Shown here: in pieces, positions 15,126 through 22,876 of the stretch
Numbering within the stretch: the stretch's first letter is position 1
How the letters are laid out: every line of letters starts with the position of its first letter
Source: Candidatus Gastranaerophilales bacterium
Lineage (GTDB): Bacteria > Cyanobacteriota > Vampirovibrionia > Gastranaerophilales > Gastranaerophilaceae
DNA length: 42,180 nt
Reading direction: 5' to 3'
Assembly (NCBI GenBank): GCA_944325545.1
Contig: CALVAM010000018.1
Span: 1-42,180, forward strand
Notes under the pieces: generated by a model
What the model was told of the DNA's origin: nothing
The model's input: the letters and a program-made list of their open reading frames with translations, nothing else
Databases searched by the model: none
Made by a program: the position numbers and the translations under genes

Positions 15126-16198
15126 GCTTTTTTATACCTATCACCCTCTACTTGTATAATTAACCCCTTTATTTCCATCATTGTTAAAAGAGTTAATAAC
15201 TCTGATGTTTCAATTTTTAATACAGATTGAATTTCATCAAACCCCTTTGGTTCAATTTCTATTATATCAAAAACTATTTTTTCTATACTATTAAGTTCTT
15301 TTTTTTCTTCAGACTTATTTACAACTTCCCAACCTAAATAATTTAAAATATCCTCTCCTGAAGTTACGATACTAGCACCATCTTTAATTAATTTATAAAT
15401 TCCTTCTGTATTAGAATTATTTATAGCACCCGGAATACACATAAGCTCACGTCCTTGCTCTAAAGTTAGATTAGCAGAAATTAAAGCACCACTTTTTAAT
15501 GCAGCCTCACCAACTACCGTTCCATAACTCAATCCCGTAACAATTCTATTCCTTTCTGGAAAGCGAAATTTTAACGGCTCAAATGTTGGATAGTACTCAG
15601 TTACAATGGCACCACTGCCTGACTCGATTTGCTCATAAAGTGCTTTATTTGTACTTGGGTATGTAAAATCCAAACCACTTGCAATAACACCTATTGTTTT
15701 CAAATTATTATCAATGGCACTTTTATGAGAAACTGCATCAATTCCAGCCGCAAGACCTGATACAATACAAAGATCAGTGCCTGCTAATTCAGAAATAACT
15801 TTATTTACCCCTTCTTTTCCATTAAAACTGGCTTTTCTTGAACCTACAAAAGCAACTGTTTTTTCTAAATTACAAGAAAATAAATCACCTCTATAATACA
15901 AAGTCATTGGAGGATTAGAAATTTGAGAAAGCATATAAGGATAATTTTCATCCTCATAAGTTAAAATGTTTATTCCACGTTTCTGAACTTCTTCGAAAAC
16001 CTTATCAGGATTAATAGACTTTTTCTTGTCTATAAAATTTTCAGCCTTTCTTACACTCAAACCTTCTATTTGCTTTAAATCTGAAAGTTTTGCATTAAAA
16101 GCAACTTCTATATCCTCAAAATATTCATAAAGAGATTTAATAAAAGTTGAACTTAATTGATCTATTGCAGAAAAAGCTACCCAATATTTTGTTTTCAT
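15122..16198 (-). CDS. dprA: DNA-processing protein DprA
   Basis: 358 residues. An N-terminal helical HhH-like region (about 1-75, LKQIEGLSVRKAENFI) precedes the Rossmann-like DprA core: VAFVGSRKAS, IVSGLAAGIDAVSHKSA, TIGVIASGLD, YPSTN, FRFPERNRIVTGLS and GALISANLTLEQGRE. A winged-helix DML1-type tail (about 300-358) ends the protein. DprA binds incoming single-stranded DNA and loads RecA during natural transformation. Start and stop each overlap neighbours by 4 nt (TPR gene upstream, topA downstream), so translation is coupled. With ComM and pilin-like proteins in the window, DNA uptake is a reasonable inference. Confidence 0.95.
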   Translation of the reverse strand: MKTKYWVAFSAIDQLSSTFIKSLYEYFEDIEVAFNAKLSDLKQIEGLSVRKAENFIDKKKSINPDKVFEEVQKRGINILTYEDENYPYMLSQISNPPMTLYYRGDLFSCNLEKTVAFVGSRKASFNGKEGVNKVISELAGTDLCIVSGLAAGIDAVSHKSAIDNNLKTIGVIASGLDFTYPSTNKALYEQIESGSGAIVTEYYPTFEPLKFRFPERNRIVTGLSYGTVVGEAALKSGALISANLTLEQGRELMCIPGAINNSNTEGIYKLIKDGASIVTSGEDILNYLGWEVVNKSEEKKELNSIEKIVFDIIEIEPKGFDEIQSVLKIETSELLTLLTMMEIKGLIIQVEGDRYKKA

Positions 16199-16962
16199 CT
16201 TTTTGCTTTAATTCTTTCTATCAATTTAGAAATGCTGTCTTTTTCTTCTTGAGGAATATCAAAATTGATATAATCTTCAAAATATTCAATTGCATCTTCA
16301 AAATCTTCTCGTGCAAGAAATAAAATCCCAACTTTTTTATATGCAAGAGTAAATTTATCATTAACCGCAATTGCTTTTAAATAATTAGAAATCGCTTTAT
16401 CTATTTCATTATTAGCTTCATAAGCTTGTGCTAAAGAATAATACAATAATTCATTATTCTCTTTGTACTCAATAACATTCTCAAAATTAGAAATAGCACT
16501 CTCGTAATCGCCAAGTTCAAAAAATACATGCCCTAAATCATAATAAGCATCATAATTTTCAGGCTCGCCATCTAAAACTCTTTCTAATTCTATAATCGCA
16601 TCTTCCCATCTTTGGTCTTCTATATAAACTCTTGCTAGCAAATGTGCAATCGTCAAATTATCTTGTAATTCATAACTTCCTCGTTGCAAAGTGCCTAAAG
16701 CCGAAGGAATATCACCTGCTTTATAATACAAATCTGATAAATTTATATAAGCTTGAGCTAATTCAGGATCCAATTCAATGGCTTTTGTATAAAAATTTTC
16801 TGCTTGTTCAAAATTACCTATATAAGAATATGCTACCCCTAAATTATTATAAACATCAGCATTATCAGGCTCTGTTTCCAAAACCGAACTAAAAGCATCT
16901 ATAGCTTCTTGATATTTTCTTTCTTTAAAAAGGCTCATTGCCTTATCTATTTTTTCTGACAT
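16195..16962 (-). CDS. TPR-repeat protein
   Basis: 255 residues made almost wholly of about six to seven TPR units, for example YNNLGVAYSYIGNFEQAENF, YINLSDLYYKAGDIPSALGT and YDLGHVFFELGDYESAISNF. No signal peptide or catalytic domain. A scaffold for protein contacts is all that can be said. It sits between lptA and dprA with one-base (TAATG) and 4-nt overlaps, so it is made together with envelope and DNA-processing proteins; whether it works with either is unknown. Confidence 0.9.
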   Translation of the reverse strand: MSEKIDKAMSLFKERKYQEAIDAFSSVLETEPDNADVYNNLGVAYSYIGNFEQAENFYTKAIELDPELAQAYINLSDLYYKAGDIPSALGTLQRGSYELQDNLTIAHLLARVYIEDQRWEDAIIELERVLDGEPENYDAYYDLGHVFFELGDYESAISNFENVIEYKENNELLYYSLAQAYEANNEIDKAISNYLKAIAVNDKFTLAYKKVGILFLAREDFEDAIEYFEDYINFDIPQEEKDSISKLIERIKAKR

Positions 16963-17918
16963 TATAAATCCTCTTCATCCTTTGTATCAATATTATGAAT
17001 AATAGTTCTCACATTTCCTTCTGCAACAAAATCCTTAGGATCCATTGTCATCTTTATCTTATCTGCAATAATATCTTTATCTTGTTGAACTATCTTTGAA
17101 CGTCCTACAAAATACACTTCATTGGGCTTTCCGGTACTTGCATCAGGAAATACTGAAACTTTTGGACCTTGTGCATAATAATCATCATACCAAATCTTTA
17201 CATGTCCGCTTCCTACGTAAGAATTCTGCTTCTTGTGATACTGTTGATAATCAGAATGAATAATTAATTTCTTACCATCATCTGAAATTGCAACAGTTTT
17301 TGTATTACCGGAAACACTCATTTCTTCTGTTATAGGATTATAAATAAAATGATGTCCTTCAGATTCATTTTGAGCTTGCTTAACTTTTGCATTCCCAATT
17401 AAATCAATACGTTGCAAACCGCCTTTTTGATCCGCTATTATAACAGCTTTGTCAGAAAATGTGTCAATGTCTTTATACTTTATTGTTACAGCACCAGTAG
17501 CGACCATTACACTACTTTTTGTATCATATTCTTGAGCATCGGCATTTATTACAACTATAGGCGTTTTACCTTCCGTTATAATTGACTGTGTCTCTCCTTC
17601 TGCTCTTACGACTTTATTTATTAACGAAACCTTTAAAATATTTGCTTTTACTTCTCTTTTTTTATTCTCATTTACTTCATAAGCATATGGTTTATCGTAA
17701 AAAGTTGCGGTATCTAATTTGTTATTTCTACGAATAGAAACATCTGCCTTCGGACTTTCTACTGTCAAATTATCCATTTTAACTTTTACTCCGCCATCAA
17801 GCTTAATCTTTCTCTCTTCATTAGAAAAAGTTTGAGTTTTAGATTCAATAATTAAATCCGAAGAAAAAACTGCTAAACTTGATAATATTAGTAACGCAAA
17901 AACAAGAATTTTTTTCAT
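16962..17918 (-). CDS. lptA: LptA/OstA-like periplasmic LPS-transport protein
   Basis: 318 residues with a signal peptide (about 1-19, KKILVFALLILSSLAVFSS). Mature part: repeated OstA/LptA beta-jellyroll strands (IESKTQTFSNEERKIKLDG, KVKMDNLTVESPKADV, IRRNNKLDTATFY, VVRAEGETQSI, GNAKVKQAQNE, QYHKKQNSYVGSGHVKIWY, FVAEGNVRTII). It is longer than the ~185-residue enterobacterial LptA, with room for about two OstA units, as often in cyanobacterial-type proteins. LptA bridges LptC and the outer-membrane LptD to carry LPS across the periplasm. The start overlaps the lptC stop in TAATG, which supports the pair. Confidence 0.85.
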   Translation of the reverse strand: MKKILVFALLILSSLAVFSSDLIIESKTQTFSNEERKIKLDGGVKVKMDNLTVESPKADVSIRRNNKLDTATFYDKPYAYEVNENKKREVKANILKVSLINKVVRAEGETQSIITEGKTPIVVINADAQEYDTKSSVMVATGAVTIKYKDIDTFSDKAVIIADQKGGLQRIDLIGNAKVKQAQNESEGHHFIYNPITEEMSVSGNTKTVAISDDGKKLIIHSDYQQYHKKQNSYVGSGHVKIWYDDYYAQGPKVSVFPDASTGKPNEVYFVGRSKIVQQDKDIIADKIKMTMDPKDFVAEGNVRTIIHNIDTKDEEDL

Positions 17919-18520
17919 TATTTATCCTCATAAATTTTAGTTTTAGTATTTCCAACTATTTTAAACTTTTCATATCCAACACCAATATATCCTTTATCAG
18001 CAGTTGCAACCATTTCATTATTTTTCTTAATCAAAACATGACCTTCTGCAACAGTTTCTTTATCAGAACCTGACCAAGTTAATTTATCAGTATTTAATGA
18101 TGTGTTATCTTTTAATACAATATAAGTATTATCATACAAAGTTATAACACCTGTTTTTTCATCATATGTACCCTTTGAAGATTGAAAACTCATTGCAACT
18201 TCATTTTTTTGATAAAAATTTCCTATAACATTATTCAAAGTAGCAATACTATTATCATTACTATAATTACCAGTCTCTCCATATATCTCAAAATATTTAT
18301 TACCATCTTTAGTTTCAGTAATAATAATACCTACTGCATCAACCTTCTGTTCATCTTCTTTACCTTTTATCTGAGAACGGTTAAAATTTGCTGTAATAAT
18401 CCCCGCGGAAATAAAAGCCCAAGACATAACAAACACAACTAAAAAAATTGCAATTACATATGAGCGTTTTTTCTTATCTATTTTATTAAATCTCTCATAT
18501 ATTTTTTTAAAAAATTCCAT
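17918..18520 (-). CDS. lptC: LptC-like inner-membrane LPS-transport protein
   Basis: 200 residues with a cytoplasmic basic N-terminus, one transmembrane helix (about 22-44, YVIAIFLVVFVMSWAFISAG) and a periplasmic LptC/OstA-type domain (YFEIYGETGNYSNDNSIATL, NVIGNFYQKNEVAMSFQSSK, GVITLYDN, LTWSGSDKETVAEGHVLIKK, ATADKGYIGVGYEKFKIVGN). LptC receives LPS from the LptBFG transporter and hands it to LptA, encoded next. First gene of the operon; a near-consensus promoter lies 6 nt before its ATG, predicting a leaderless operon mRNA. LptBFG and LptD are not in the window. Confidence 0.85.
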   Translation of the reverse strand: MEFFKKIYERFNKIDKKKRSYVIAIFLVVFVMSWAFISAGIITANFNRSQIKGKEDEQKVDAVGIIITETKDGNKYFEIYGETGNYSNDNSIATLNNVIGNFYQKNEVAMSFQSSKGTYDEKTGVITLYDNTYIVLKDNTSLNTDKLTWSGSDKETVAEGHVLIKKNNEMVATADKGYIGVGYEKFKIVGNTKTKIYEDK

Positions 18521-18526
18521 AAAAAC

Positions 18527-18555
18527 ATTTTACCATAGTAAAAAAGGTATATCAA
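18527..18555 (-). promoter_or_regulatory. promoter of the lptC-lptA-TPR-dprA-topA operon (leaderless)
   Basis: On the minus strand TTGATA (18550-18555), a 17-nt spacer and TAAAAT (18527-18532), then GTTTTT and the ATG. Both hexamers match consensus in 5 of 6 positions. A start 6-8 nt after the -10 would fall on the start codon. Confidence 0.75.
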
Positions 18556-18562
18556 TTTAAGA

Positions 18563-19723
18563 CTACATTATATAATCTTTTGTTTTCAATGCAAGTATCT
18601 TTTCTACTTCTTCCTTGTACTTTGTTGAACCAAATATAACTGCAAACAATGGATTCTCTTTATAATTAATTCTTCTAACTTCTAAGACATTCGAATAGTT
18701 ATTCAAAAATCTTTCATATTCAAAACCTTTAATTTTAGTTCTATCCATACCGACAGGAACTTCCGCCATAGAGAAATAATAAACTTCTTTTCCTGAATTT
18801 GCTAAAATTCTATTCCAATCAGGTTTCTTTTGATTATAAAAACAATCATATACATTTATTCCCCAAGCGTACTTTGCAACATCAGTTGTACACCAGCCTG
18901 CAAATCTCATTGGATTAACTTCGATAGGAATAATTTCTCCGTCATCTTTAACTCTCAATTCAATATGCATTGGGAAATTTTTAATTTTCAAAGCGTCACC
19001 AATTTCTCTTAGCAACAAAGAAAATTTTGCCATATATTTTATCATAATACCCGCTGACATGAGATAAATCCTATCACTTACATCTTTCGAATTAAGAAAA
19101 GGATGTTGAAAAATATTTAATATAACAGGTTCCCCATCTCTATCATAATAAGCATCAACTGCAAACTCTTCTCCTTCTATAAGCTCTTCTATTATAAAAG
19201 AAGAAGAATCCACCACATTTTGCGGATACAAATTTTTCACAGACTTCATTTCTGAATCTAGCTGTGCAATTGATTCTCGCCACTCTTTATCATCTCTAAT
19301 TGTATGAACTCCAAAGCTTAAAAAACCAACAGTAGGTTTTAACACAACAGGAAACTTAACTCCATCAGAAGATTTATTCTTCAAATCCTCAAATTTTACA
19401 GTTTCGTAATAGAAATTTGGATAAAGTTCTTTTAAAAGTTCCCTAAACTCATATTTATCTTTAAAAATCTTTATATACTTAGCTAAATTCGAATCGGGTA
19501 AATTATCTAAAACCCAAGATATAGAATTTTCAGAATTAGAATAAATCAAAGGATATTCTTGAGTTAAATAATAATTTTTTGCAACTTGAGAAGATATTAC
19601 ATCAAAAGCACCATCTTCTATTTCAGCATCTCTAACAGAATCATTATCTAAAACAGCCCAATCATTTTGAACTATTGTATCTAACAAAAATTCTGACACA
19701 TATGGTTTTTCTAAAATTATCAT
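18563..19723 (-). CDS. ATP-grasp ligase, substrate unknown
   Basis: 386 residues from the ATG at 19723. The C-terminal two thirds is an ATP-grasp fold: FPVVLKPTVGFLSFGV (ATP-lysine strand and glycine loop), FIIEELIEGEEFAVDAYYD (E/E..EGEE.A.D), and the metal-binding HIELRVKDDGEIIPIEVNPM. ATP-grasp enzymes join a carboxylate to an amine or thiol through an acyl phosphate; carnosine-synthase-like and biotin-carboxylase-like members share these motifs. The substrate is not evident. A TTG at 19744 would extend it by 7 residues, but that stretch is the ribosome site AGGAAGG before the ATG. TATAAT at 19747-19752 is a possible -10. Monocistronic. Confidence 0.85.
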   Translation of the reverse strand: MIILEKPYVSEFLLDTIVQNDWAVLDNDSVRDAEIEDGAFDVISSQVAKNYYLTQEYPLIYSNSENSISWVLDNLPDSNLAKYIKIFKDKYEFRELLKELYPNFYYETVKFEDLKNKSSDGVKFPVVLKPTVGFLSFGVHTIRDDKEWRESIAQLDSEMKSVKNLYPQNVVDSSSFIIEELIEGEEFAVDAYYDRDGEPVILNIFQHPFLNSKDVSDRIYLMSAGIMIKYMAKFSLLLREIGDALKIKNFPMHIELRVKDDGEIIPIEVNPMRFAGWCTTDVAKYAWGINVYDCFYNQKKPDWNRILANSGKEVYYFSMAEVPVGMDRTKIKGFEYERFLNNYSNVLEVRRINYKENPLFAVIFGSTKYKEEVEKILALKTKDYIM

Positions 19724-19757
19724 AAAAGCCTTCCTTTTTCTCAATAATTATAATACA

Positions 19758-19789
19758 AAAAACGCCGAATAAATAAGTTCGGCGTTTTT
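19758..19789 (-). terminator. terminator after the second prepilin-like gene
   Basis: A 12-bp stem AAAAACGCCGAA / TTCGGCGTTTTT (19758-19769, 19778-19789) with an 8-nt loop, GC-rich core and a T-run on the minus strand. Confidence 0.9.
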
Positions 19790-19806
19790 AACTATGAAAA
19801 TTTTAC

Positions 19807-20550
19807 CTAATAAATAACTTTTTGATTATTTTCAAAAACCGAACCTGCACAAGTCCAACCAGAAGTAACAGTTTCCTCATTACACTTATCGGTAGTCCCG
19901 CTAGCCCAATTATAAGAATCATTTAGTTCATCACTATCTGACCAATTATTTCCGCCAACAGGTTTTAAAGTACCATCAGCATATAACGCAAAATAAAATG
20001 CATCTCGACCTAACTTGTTAGGCTTTGCCATTCCATTAATATCAATAAGTACAATACCGTTAAACCTGTTATAAGTTGGAATAGTATTATCTTCTGACAC
20101 CTCCGTCGGAGAAATTCCAAACAAAAAACCGTCTTTAGAGATTCCGTAATTTTCTAAAGCAGCTGACGCAGCATCTGAATAAGATTCAGGAGCTCCGTTT
20201 GTTACATCTTCATTATTATAGCTTTTCAACATTTCAGAATATACCTTACCACCTTCAACTTCTTTATAATAAGATATTTTCATATAATTAGACAAATTAT
20301 TAATATAATTGATAGCCTCCGTATCACTGTCACCAACAAAAGCATTTGCACTATTTAAAGTTTCTGCACCAACTTGCATCAACATATTTTGATTAGCAAC
20401 TTCAAAAGCTGCAACCGCCTTTGCTAACTTTGGGCCTGTTTGTGCAGTCCCAGTATTTTGAATAAGAACCGGAGTTGTCAATGCTGAAACAACTCCAATT
20501 ATACCTAATGTAATAAGAACTTCTGCCAAAGTAAAACCAAATTTTTTCAT
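19807..20550 (-). CDS. prepilin-like protein with type IV pilin N-terminus
   Basis: 247 residues. Class III leader MKKFG-FTLAEVLITLGI with predicted cut after G5 and hydrophobic helix to about residue 28. The body ends with DINGMAKPNKLGRDAFYFAL, a DGTLKPVGG turn, and two late cysteines (C-NEETVTSGWT-C) close to the C-terminus. The DINGxxxPN and Cys-pair layout matches the other prepilin (7807-8538) although the rest is divergent, so both are members of an expanded family rather than recent duplicates. Shine-Dalgarno AGGAG. It has its own promoter and terminator and is therefore monocistronic. Filament type and function are unknown. Confidence 0.85.
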   Translation of the reverse strand: MKKFGFTLAEVLITLGIIGVVSALTTPVLIQNTGTAQTGPKLAKAVAAFEVANQNMLMQVGAETLNSANAFVGDSDTEAINYINNLSNYMKISYYKEVEGGKVYSEMLKSYNNEDVTNGAPESYSDAASAALENYGISKDGFLFGISPTEVSEDNTIPTYNRFNGIVLIDINGMAKPNKLGRDAFYFALYADGTLKPVGGNNWSDSDELNDSYNWASGTTDKCNEETVTSGWTCAGSVFENNQKVIY

Positions 20551-20581
20551 CTAAACAGCTCTCCTAATTTATTTCTCAAAT

Positions 20582-20610
20582 ATTATAACATGATTTTTTA
20601 ATATTGTATA
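20582..20610 (-). promoter_or_regulatory. promoter of the second prepilin gene
   Basis: On the minus strand TATACA (20605-20610), a 17-nt spacer and TATAAT (20582-20587) preceded by TG one base before (extended -10). It gives a ~25-nt leader with AGGAG. Confidence 0.6.
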
Positions 20611-20611
20611 A

Positions 20612-20641
20612 CAAAACGGAGCTTATATAAGCTCCGTTTTG
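20612..20641 (-). terminator. terminator after the haemagglutinin-type exoprotein gene
   Basis: A perfect palindrome: left arm CAAAACGGAGCTTAT (20612-20626), right arm ATAAGCTCCGTTTTG (20627-20641). GC core with A/T-run flanks, 22 nt after the stop codon. Confidence 0.85.
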
Positions 20642-20663
20642 AATTTTATCTTACATTCAATTT

Positions 20664-22640
20664 CTATTTACCAACTGCGAACGCTTTTACGACAGTAACA
20701 GAACCATCAACATTTTTTCTTACGCCTCTATCAATTTGATCATCGTCTAAATCAGCTGCATAAGCTACAGGTGTATAAACTTGTGACATATCTACAGAAT
20801 GTCTTTCATAGCTTCTTAAAACTTTTGCATTTTCATTATCTTCTGGGTCAATTGCTGGTTCTTCCGGATCTACTGATTTTTCAGGACCTACCAAATATGT
20901 TGTATCATCTTGTCTATTTTCGCTTATATTATAACCATTTTCTCCATTTGTTAATTCGTATGTAATTTCTTCGTTTCCATTAATTGTTACTTCTTTTGCA
21001 TCACGAATATTTGTATATTTTAAAGTATAATCTCTTGATGCAAAATCAACTTTTAATTTATCAGTTTCATTTCCAATTGTAATAGTATCAGCATGAACAC
21101 CGTTTCCTGTAATTTCAATAAATTTATCAGGTGCGGTTAAATATAACTTATTAGCATTTGCACCTGTAACTTTTAAATCACCATTTGATGAAATATAAGC
21201 AAATGCTTCTGTTGCGACATTAGTTATTGTTCCACCTGCTATATTCATATTTGTATGGCTGCTTGGATTATTTAACAACTTATATGTTTCCATCGTACAA
21301 ATTATTTGTTCATCAACGGTTGAATTTTCAGTTGTTTTTAGCCCGCCGATATAACCTTTAGCACTAAAATCATAGTTTTTAGCACTTATTAAAGCTTTAC
21401 CATCTGTTATTATATTCAAATTTTCTGATTTCAACTTAATAGAATCAGCTGCTGTATCTATAGTTACTGCAATAGTTCCGTTATTTGTATAGGCATCAAT
21501 AGCACCACCAACAGTAAGACTTCCATCTTGTAATTTTCCGGCATCTATATCATATCCGCCAATATGAATATTATTTTCTGAATTAATTACCAAATTTCCA
21601 CCGACTGTATTATCTCCAATTACGTGTACAAAATGTTTATATCCTTGAGGATTTTCAGATTCTTTTGTTGTTTTTAATTCCATATTTTTACCAACTTGAA
21701 CATTTCCAACTTCTAAAAATCCACCACCATTTTCCATTTTTAAATTTCCACCGACTTTGGTATTTCTTGCATACATTAAAACTCCGTTACCTTTAACTTT
21801 TGCATCCCCGGTAATTTCTAAAGCTTTACCATTTGACACATAATTAAGAGCAACACTATCATTTGATTTTATATCTAAATTACCATTAATTTTTCCACCA
21901 TTTACTGTTTTTACAACACCTTTATCCGCAATAATATAAACATCACCGTCAATATTTACAGCTTCTAAACGAACTGCGTCTTTAACATTAATATTTCCGG
22001 TTGATAAATAATCTTGACCATTTTCTGTTATCAACTTTAATCCATTTTGAGTATTTATAGCAGACTGAACAATATTTGCAGATGGGGCAAGAATATTAAA
22101 TTCTCCGCCAACACTAAAATCAGAATCTTGAATTGTTATTACACCAACGGGAACAGTTGTTGCAATCTTTGAAACATCCATTTTTCCATCAATAAAAGTT
22201 GCAGTCATTGGTTGAGTTGTTACCATAACATCACCGGCAGCAGTAAATTTCGCACCATCAAATAAAACACCATTAGGATTTGAAATAATCAATTTTCCAA
22301 TCCCACTATTTGCATTAATTTGTCCATATATTGTAGACATTCCATTATTAACAGTATTTAAAATTGTCAAATTATTAGAACCACCAACTGCATTAAAATT
22401 TAAACTTTCGCCTTTATTAACATTCAAAGAATCCCAATTAACATGAGCATCACCATTAAAATTCAAATCTGCAGAAGCACTACCTTTATCTATATTAACT
22501 AAACCGCCTTGTACATTATTTATTACAGCACCACCTAAACCGTTACCTAAACCGGTATCTATTGCCGCCATTGAAAACTGCATACTTGCAAATACTGTTG
22601 TTAAAACTAAAGCTGAAATTTTCTTTGCAATCTTTTTCAT
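20664..22640 (-). CDS. filamentous-haemagglutinin N-terminal (TPS) domain exoprotein
   Basis: 658 residues with a Sec signal peptide (about 1-25, ISALVLTTVFASMQFSMA). The TPS carbohydrate-dependent haemagglutination domain follows: NFNGDAHVNWDSLNVNKGES, NNLTILNTVNNGMSTIYGQI and the hallmark ISNPNGVLFDGAKFTAAGDV. The remainder is a series of short beta-strand repeats (NGNLDIKS-, VGGNLKMENGG-, VGGNLVINSENN-like) that predict a right-handed beta-helix. Such proteins are secreted through an Omp85-type TpsB pore; none is in the window, and no autotransporter barrel is at the C-terminus. Probably a surface-exposed or released adhesin-like protein. Shine-Dalgarno AGAGGAG. Confidence 0.85.
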   Translation of the reverse strand: MKKIAKKISALVLTTVFASMQFSMAAIDTGLGNGLGGAVINNVQGGLVNIDKGSASADLNFNGDAHVNWDSLNVNKGESLNFNAVGGSNNLTILNTVNNGMSTIYGQINANSGIGKLIISNPNGVLFDGAKFTAAGDVMVTTQPMTATFIDGKMDVSKIATTVPVGVITIQDSDFSVGGEFNILAPSANIVQSAINTQNGLKLITENGQDYLSTGNINVKDAVRLEAVNIDGDVYIIADKGVVKTVNGGKINGNLDIKSNDSVALNYVSNGKALEITGDAKVKGNGVLMYARNTKVGGNLKMENGGGFLEVGNVQVGKNMELKTTKESENPQGYKHFVHVIGDNTVGGNLVINSENNIHIGGYDIDAGKLQDGSLTVGGAIDAYTNNGTIAVTIDTAADSIKLKSENLNIITDGKALISAKNYDFSAKGYIGGLKTTENSTVDEQIICTMETYKLLNNPSSHTNMNIAGGTITNVATEAFAYISSNGDLKVTGANANKLYLTAPDKFIEITGNGVHADTITIGNETDKLKVDFASRDYTLKYTNIRDAKEVTINGNEEITYELTNGENGYNISENRQDDTTYLVGPEKSVDPEEPAIDPEDNENAKVLRSYERHSVDMSQVYTPVAYAADLDDDQIDRGVRKNVDGSVTVVKAFAVGK

Positions 22641-22876
22641 AATACAATACTCCTCTTTTGTTCTTTTATATATAAAGTATTTTTCTAAAAAAAAATTGCC
22701 TTTTTGTTACAGTAGTTTACATATTTTATACTATTTGAATAAAAATCCTTTCAAACATTTTAATATTAAATTTTGTAAATTTTATTGTACTTTCTAGCAA
22801 AATTTTTTTTTATCTGGTTTACGATAAAAAGACTAACTATAAATATATCCCAACTATTATATAAGGAGTGTAATGT

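Noticed and set aside
22641..22876. Promoters for the exoprotein and coiled-coil genes in their divergent spacer
   Set aside because: TATAAA- and TATATA-like hexamers exist, but none has a fitting -35 at 16-18 nt, and AT-richness makes isolated hexamers meaningless.
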